64,000 nt of DNA. Origin: Vibrio viridaestus. Lineage in GTDB: Bacteria; Pseudomonadota; Gammaproteobacteria; Enterobacterales; Vibrionaceae. Location: NCBI RefSeq assembly GCF_003856525.1, contig NZ_RJVQ01000014.1, forward strand, positions 21,739 to 85,738, in the 5' to 3' direction. The translations under genes were made by a program, and so were the position numbers. Below are positions 63,681 through 64,000 of this stretch, piece by piece; positions within the stretch are counted from its first letter, which is position 1, and each line of letters starts with the position of its first letter. The notes below the pieces were generated by a model, which was given only the letters and a program-made list of their open reading frames with translations, had not been told where the DNA came from and searched no databases.

Positions 63681-63708
63681 TTGCCAACGTGAAATCGATC
63701 TCTATAAT
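63681..63708 (+). promoter_or_regulatory. rRNA operon promoter P1
   Basis: TTGCCA and TATAAT separated by 16 bp, followed by a GC-rich discriminator GCCCCCTCG and preceded by A-rich UP-element-like sequence (63653-63676). This is the layout of a stringently controlled rrn P1. Confidence 0.88.
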
Positions 63709-63797
63709 GCCCCCTCGCTGACACGGCAACGCTTCGAAAGAAACGTGAAGGCAGTATCAGCAAGGTCTCAGGCGAAATTAAAAGTTGTAAAAAGTGT

Positions 63798-63825
63798 TTG
63801 ACACTCACAATTATCTCGCTAGAAT
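63798..63825 (+). promoter_or_regulatory. rRNA operon promoter P2
   Basis: TTGACA and TAGAAT separated by 16 bp, about 117 bp downstream of P1, followed by GACCGCC. Confidence 0.87.
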
Positions 63826-63859
63826 GACCGCCTCTTCAGTGAGTTATCACTAAAGAGAA

Positions 63860-63870
63860 GCTCTTTAACA
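63860..63870 (+). promoter_or_regulatory. rrn antitermination boxA in the 16S leader
   Basis: GCTCTTTAACA is the standard rrn boxA bound by NusB-S10. The remaining 63871-64000 is untranslated leader; the 16S gene starts beyond the window edge. Confidence 0.93.
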
Positions 63871-64000
63871 ATATAAACCTATCAATCTGTGTGGGCACTC
63901 GTCGGATAAACATCCAAAAGATTTTATCAATGATACGAGTGACCAAATCGAATAAGATTTCTTTTTAAGAAAGATTATTTGGCACAGTCAATTCAACATT

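Overview
The window is about 64 kb of a gammaproteobacterial chromosome, almost certainly the origin-proximal part of chromosome 1 of a Vibrio. The core order rpmH-rnpA-yidD-yidC-mnmE, amino-acid ABC transporter, dnaA-dnaN-recF-gyrB, hsp20, avtA, glyS-glyQ, tusA, ilvGMDA, comM, dsbA, trkA-trkH, rsmB-fmt-def, dprA-smg-yrdD, purEK, tsaC-hemF-aroE, rrn operon is the one I know from Vibrio. A sodium/galactose symporter nearly identical in recognisable segments to the Vibrio parahaemolyticus vSGLT supports this. The species cannot be named from the sequence.

Layout. 1-5.1 kb (minus strand): a Fur-box-controlled iron uptake operon (FTR1 permease, P19-like periplasmic protein, DUF2318/YHS membrane protein, FtsX-type ABC permease cut by the window edge). 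5.2-9.2 kb: mnmE, yidC, yidD, rnpA, rpmH with a near-consensus rpmH promoter. 9.3-11.5 kb: polar amino-acid (probably cystine) ABC transporter. 11.6-17.9 kb: a DnaA-box/GATC-rich control region, then dnaA-dnaN-recF-gyrB. 18.1-20.9 kb: an accessory module of orphan amino-acid-binding protein, M14-type zinc deacylase and XRE regulator. 21.0-27.9 kb: hsp20 with sigma-32 promoter and ROSE-type thermosensor, avtA, glyQS, a Mn-riboswitch-controlled manganese exporter, tusA and two small membrane proteins.

28.2-38.5 kb: a complete galactose block (galETKM, galR, sodium/galactose symporter) tied together by repeated GalR-type operators, then a cNMP/CBS/DUF294 regulator and a DnaQ-like exonuclease. 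38.6-44.2 kb: ilvGMDA with intact ilvG and an ilvL attenuator. 44.4-50.3 kb: comM, yihG, dsbA, srkA, yihD, an unlisted 55-residue ORF with its own terminator, and a Spo0M-like gene. 50.4-63.6 kb: trkH/trkA, rsmB, fmt, def, dprA, smg, yrdD, purEK, tsaC, hemF, aroE, DUF1488, yrdA. 63.7 kb to the end: the P1/P2 promoters and boxA leader of an rRNA operon; the 16S gene lies beyond the edge.

No insertion sequence, prophage, CRISPR array or tRNA gene was seen. The novelty is in the accessory insertions and in the RNA/DNA regulatory elements rather than in a defence or mobile system. Most gene identities rest on strong family resemblance read by eye; no database search was run.
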